Origin: SVQP01 sp045603085
GTDB taxonomy: Bacteria > Bacillota > Clostridia > Oscillospirales > CAG-272
Reading direction: 5' to 3'
Length of the DNA: 6,212 nucleotides
NCBI GenBank assembly: GCA_045603085.1
Contig: JAZULL010000078.1
Location: 1-6,212, forward strand
Shown: positions 4,548-6,212 of the stretch, piece by piece
Position numbering within the stretch: the first letter of the stretch is position 1
How the letters are laid out: each line of letters begins with the position of its first letter
Notes under the pieces: generated by a model
Database searches by the model: none
What the model was told of the DNA's origin: nothing
The model's input: only the letters and a program-made list of their open reading frames with translations
Program-made: the position numbers and the translations under genes

Positions 4548-6212
4548 ATGAAACGGTTTTCCGTAAAACTGGTGATTGCGCTGATGCTCCTTGCACTTCT
4601 GGCTCCCGCATTCGCTTCGTGCGGCGGTGTACAGCTGGAATTACACTTCATAGTAGACGGTGAAGTATACGACTCTATTACAACAAACGGTGCAGAGGTC
4701 ATCAAATTACCTCCCAACCCCGAGAAAGAAGGCTACGTATTCCGTGGCTGGTATTGGGACTATGGCGTCTGGCAAGAGCCCTTTACAGCCGAGTCTCTGG
4801 TCAGCACGCCACTCTCCAGCAGCATGAGCGTTTATGCACGCTTCCTGCCCCTGGATGGCGAAGAAACACAAACGACCGAGCCCGGAACTACCGAGCCTCC
4901 TGCAACAGAGGAGCCCACCACTGAGCCTCCTGCTACCGAGCCTCCTACAACAGAGGAGCCTACCACTGAGCCTCCTGCTACCGAACCTCCTACAACAGAG
5001 GAGCCCCCTACCGATGATCCCATTCCCCCGGAGCCTCTCGACATTACCGACATTGCAACCATCATAGCAAGTGAAAATGGCGAATTCCGAGCAAGCGGTG
5101 TAGTGATTGGCGTCAATGCACAGAGCTTTTTGCTTGGCGACAATACAGGTATGATGCTGGTTTATCTCAAGGCAGATCCCGGCGTAAAGGTCGGCGATAA
5201 GGTGACTGTTGACGGCACGACCAGCGTATACGGCGGTGCAACGCAGTTTGGCATTGGCACGACTGTAACCGTGGAACAATCCGGTGTGACAGTTAAGCAT
5301 CCCGAGCCCGCTATTCCGTCCATTGAGGAACTCAATGCGTACGCAACTGCACCCGCAGTAACGGTCAAGTACGTCAAGCTGACAGGTCAGCTTATGCCCT
5401 CCGGCAATTACTACAACCTCAACCTCGGAGCTGCCGTGATCGGTAGTCTGACCTACCCCAACGCAGAGCTGAAGGCTCAGCTGGATTCCATGGCGGGTCA
5501 GAACGTAGAGGTATGGGGATACGTTACGGGCGTGACCGGCAACAGCCAATATCTGAACCTTATGACCACAGAGGTCAAGCTTGTTACTTCCGGTGAACCC
5601 GAAGATCCTACTCCCACCGAGGCTGACATTGCAACCATTCTGGCAAGCGAAGACGGCCTTTACACCACAAGCGGTGTTGTCATTGGCGTCAATGCACAGA
5701 GCTTTTTGCTGGCGGACAATACCGGCTCCCTTTTGGTCTACCTCAAGGCTGAGCCCGACGTTAAGGTTGGTGACCGTGTGACCGTAACCGGCTCCACCGT
5801 TGTTTACGCGAAGGCAAAGCAGTTCACCACCGACACGACCGTGACTGTCACCGGCAGCATGGAAGTGGATCTCGGTGAGCCTTACGTTCCCACCGCAGAA
5901 GAACTGAATTCCTTGATGAGCGAGGAACAGATCTTTGCCAACTATTTGCAGCTGACAGGTACGTTGGTTCTGAGCGGCGACTACTACAACTTTAGTATCG
6001 ACGGCTGTGCGTTGATCGGCAGCCTGACCTATCCCGATGCAGCACTGGCCGAAACGCTGCGTGCAATGGAAGGCCAGACCTTTACCGTTATCGGCTTCTC
6101 CACCGGCATTTCCGGCAATGGCAAGTATCTCAACATCATGGTTGAAGAGATCGTACCCGTCGAGCCCGAAGAGCCCGTAGTTCTCACTCCCCAGGAGATC
6201 CTGGATCTGGCT
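4548..6212 (+). CDS. Secreted lipoprotein with InlB-type repeat, TEPP linker and tandem OB-fold-like domains (partial, runs off right edge)
   Basis: 555 codons are open from the ATG at 4548 to the window edge with no stop. Residues 1-25 form a lipoprotein signal (MKRFSVK, hydrophobic core, FASC with Cys25; Phe at -3 is an unusual lipobox residue). Residues 30-99 match a Listeria-Bacteroides/InlB B-type repeat: EGYVFRGWYWD, then PF, then VYARF. Residues 105-163 are a Thr/Glu/Pro linker, probably a wall-spanning stalk. Two homologous blocks of about 180 aa follow (168-347 and 360-539). Each has a first beta-rich unit (GVVIGVNAQSFLL, DNTG, LVYLKA, VKVGD.VTV), a short helix (EELN), and a second unit (LTG, SG.YYN, IGSLTYP, Y.N.M). 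The pattern resembles extracellular OB-fold modules. A third block may begin at TPQEILDLA (547-555). AAAGGA (4533-4538) is 9 bases before the start. No catalytic domain is visible; one may lie beyond the edge, since such OB units can accompany secreted nucleases or phosphatases, but that is inference. Confidence 0.9.
   Translation, partial: MKRFSVKLVIALMLLALLAPAFASCGGVQLELHFIVDGEVYDSITTNGAEVIKLPPNPEKEGYVFRGWYWDYGVWQEPFTAESLVSTPLSSSMSVYARFLPLDGEETQTTEPGTTEPPATEEPTTEPPATEPPTTEEPTTEPPATEPPTTEEPPTDDPIPPEPLDITDIATIIASENGEFRASGVVIGVNAQSFLLGDNTGMMLVYLKADPGVKVGDKVTVDGTTSVYGGATQFGIGTTVTVEQSGVTVKHPEPAIPSIEELNAYATAPAVTVKYVKLTGQLMPSGNYYNLNLGAAVIGSLTYPNAELKAQLDSMAGQNVEVWGYVTGVTGNSQYLNLMTTEVKLVTSGEPEDPTPTEADIATILASEDGLYTTSGVVIGVNAQSFLLADNTGSLLVYLKAEPDVKVGDRVTVTGSTVVYAKAKQFTTDTTVTVTGSMEVDLGEPYVPTAEELNSLMSEEQIFANYLQLTGTLVLSGDYYNFSIDGCALIGSLTYPDAALAETLRAMEGQTFTVIGFSTGISGNGKYLNIMVEEIVPVEPEEPVVLTPQEILDLA
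4887..5006 (+). repeat. In-frame tandem repeat encoding the TEPP-rich linker
   Basis: Two adjacent 45-base units (4917-4961 and 4962-5006) each encode TTEPPATEPPTTEEP and differ at only two positions, both silent (GAG/GAA and CCT/CCC). A shortened 30-base unit (4887-4916) encoding TTEPPATEEP precedes them. The near identity indicates recent tandem duplication or slippage, and linker length probably varies between strains. The units are protein-coding, not CRISPR. Confidence 0.9.
5049..5588 (+). repeat. First copy of the duplicated OB-fold-pair block
   Basis: This encodes residues 168-347 of the lipoprotein. By eye, a little over half of its residues are identical to those of the second copy (5625-6164), allowing two one-residue indels. 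It has two beta-rich subunits (about 169-249 and 272-346) joined by a helix (257-267). The strongest conservation is at SGVVIGVNAQSFLL and IGSLTYP. Confidence 0.85.
5625..6164 (+). repeat. Second copy of the duplicated OB-fold-pair block
   Basis: This encodes residues 360-539 and is collinear with the first copy at an offset of about 576 bases. A 29-base stretch (5682-5710) is identical at DNA level to 5106-5134, pointing to fairly recent duplication or gene conversion. This copy carries Cys487, the only cysteine outside the lipobox. An acidic EPEEP linker follows, then the possible start of a third copy. Confidence 0.85.

Noticed and set aside
4887..5006. Repeats that could suggest a CRISPR array
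   Set aside because: The units are directly adjacent with no spacers, are in frame, and encode a Thr/Glu/Pro linker.
4707..5549. 280-codon minus-strand open frame with a repeated Arg/Gly/Cys-rich segment
   Set aside because: The repeats are the antisense reading of the TEPP linker. The plus-strand frame has a promoter, ribosome site, signal peptide and domains.

Overview
The window looks like a chromosomal segment of a low-to-mid GC Gram-positive bacterium of the Bacillota, most likely an uncultured gut-type Clostridia. The reasons are the AGGAG-type ribosome binding sites, textbook TTGACA/TATAAT promoters with extended TG -10 elements, short-loop rho-independent terminators with T tracts, a rimO-pgsA gene pair, and two lipoproteins of a kind frequent in gut Clostridia (His/Cys repeat modules; InlB/Listeria-Bacteroides repeats; TEPP-rich linkers). 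The lineage is inferred from style and family content, not from a marker-gene comparison.

Layout. Bases 1-118 hold no supportable gene. They contain a long perfect inverted repeat (6-54) and a plus-strand terminator (85-120) that probably ends a gene lying to the left of the window. A minus-strand gene (119-2158) encodes a secreted lipoprotein metallopeptidase of the M3/oligoendopeptidase F type, with tandem Cys/His repeats between the lipid anchor and the peptidase. A divergent intergenic region (2159-2435) carries one strong promoter for each direction and a 10-bp-arm dyad just upstream of the peptidase promoter. The plus-strand operon rimO (2436-3767) then pgsA (3784-4410) has a 16-base gap and ends at a strong terminator (4418-4449). 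After a separate strong promoter (4459-4487), a second lipoprotein gene starts at 4548 and stays open past the right edge at 6212. It encodes an InlB-type repeat, a Thr/Glu/Pro linker and tandem duplicated OB-fold-like pairs.

How the genes relate. rimO (ribosomal protein S12 methylthiolation) and pgsA (phosphatidylglycerophosphate synthesis) are housekeeping genes sharing one transcript but not a pathway. The two flanking lipoproteins are surface proteins expressed from their own promoters, and both promoters carry the same 11-base extended -10 sequence. Nothing here amounts to a recognisable defence system, mobile element, CRISPR array or RNA gene. The most unusual content is the architecture of the two lipoproteins.
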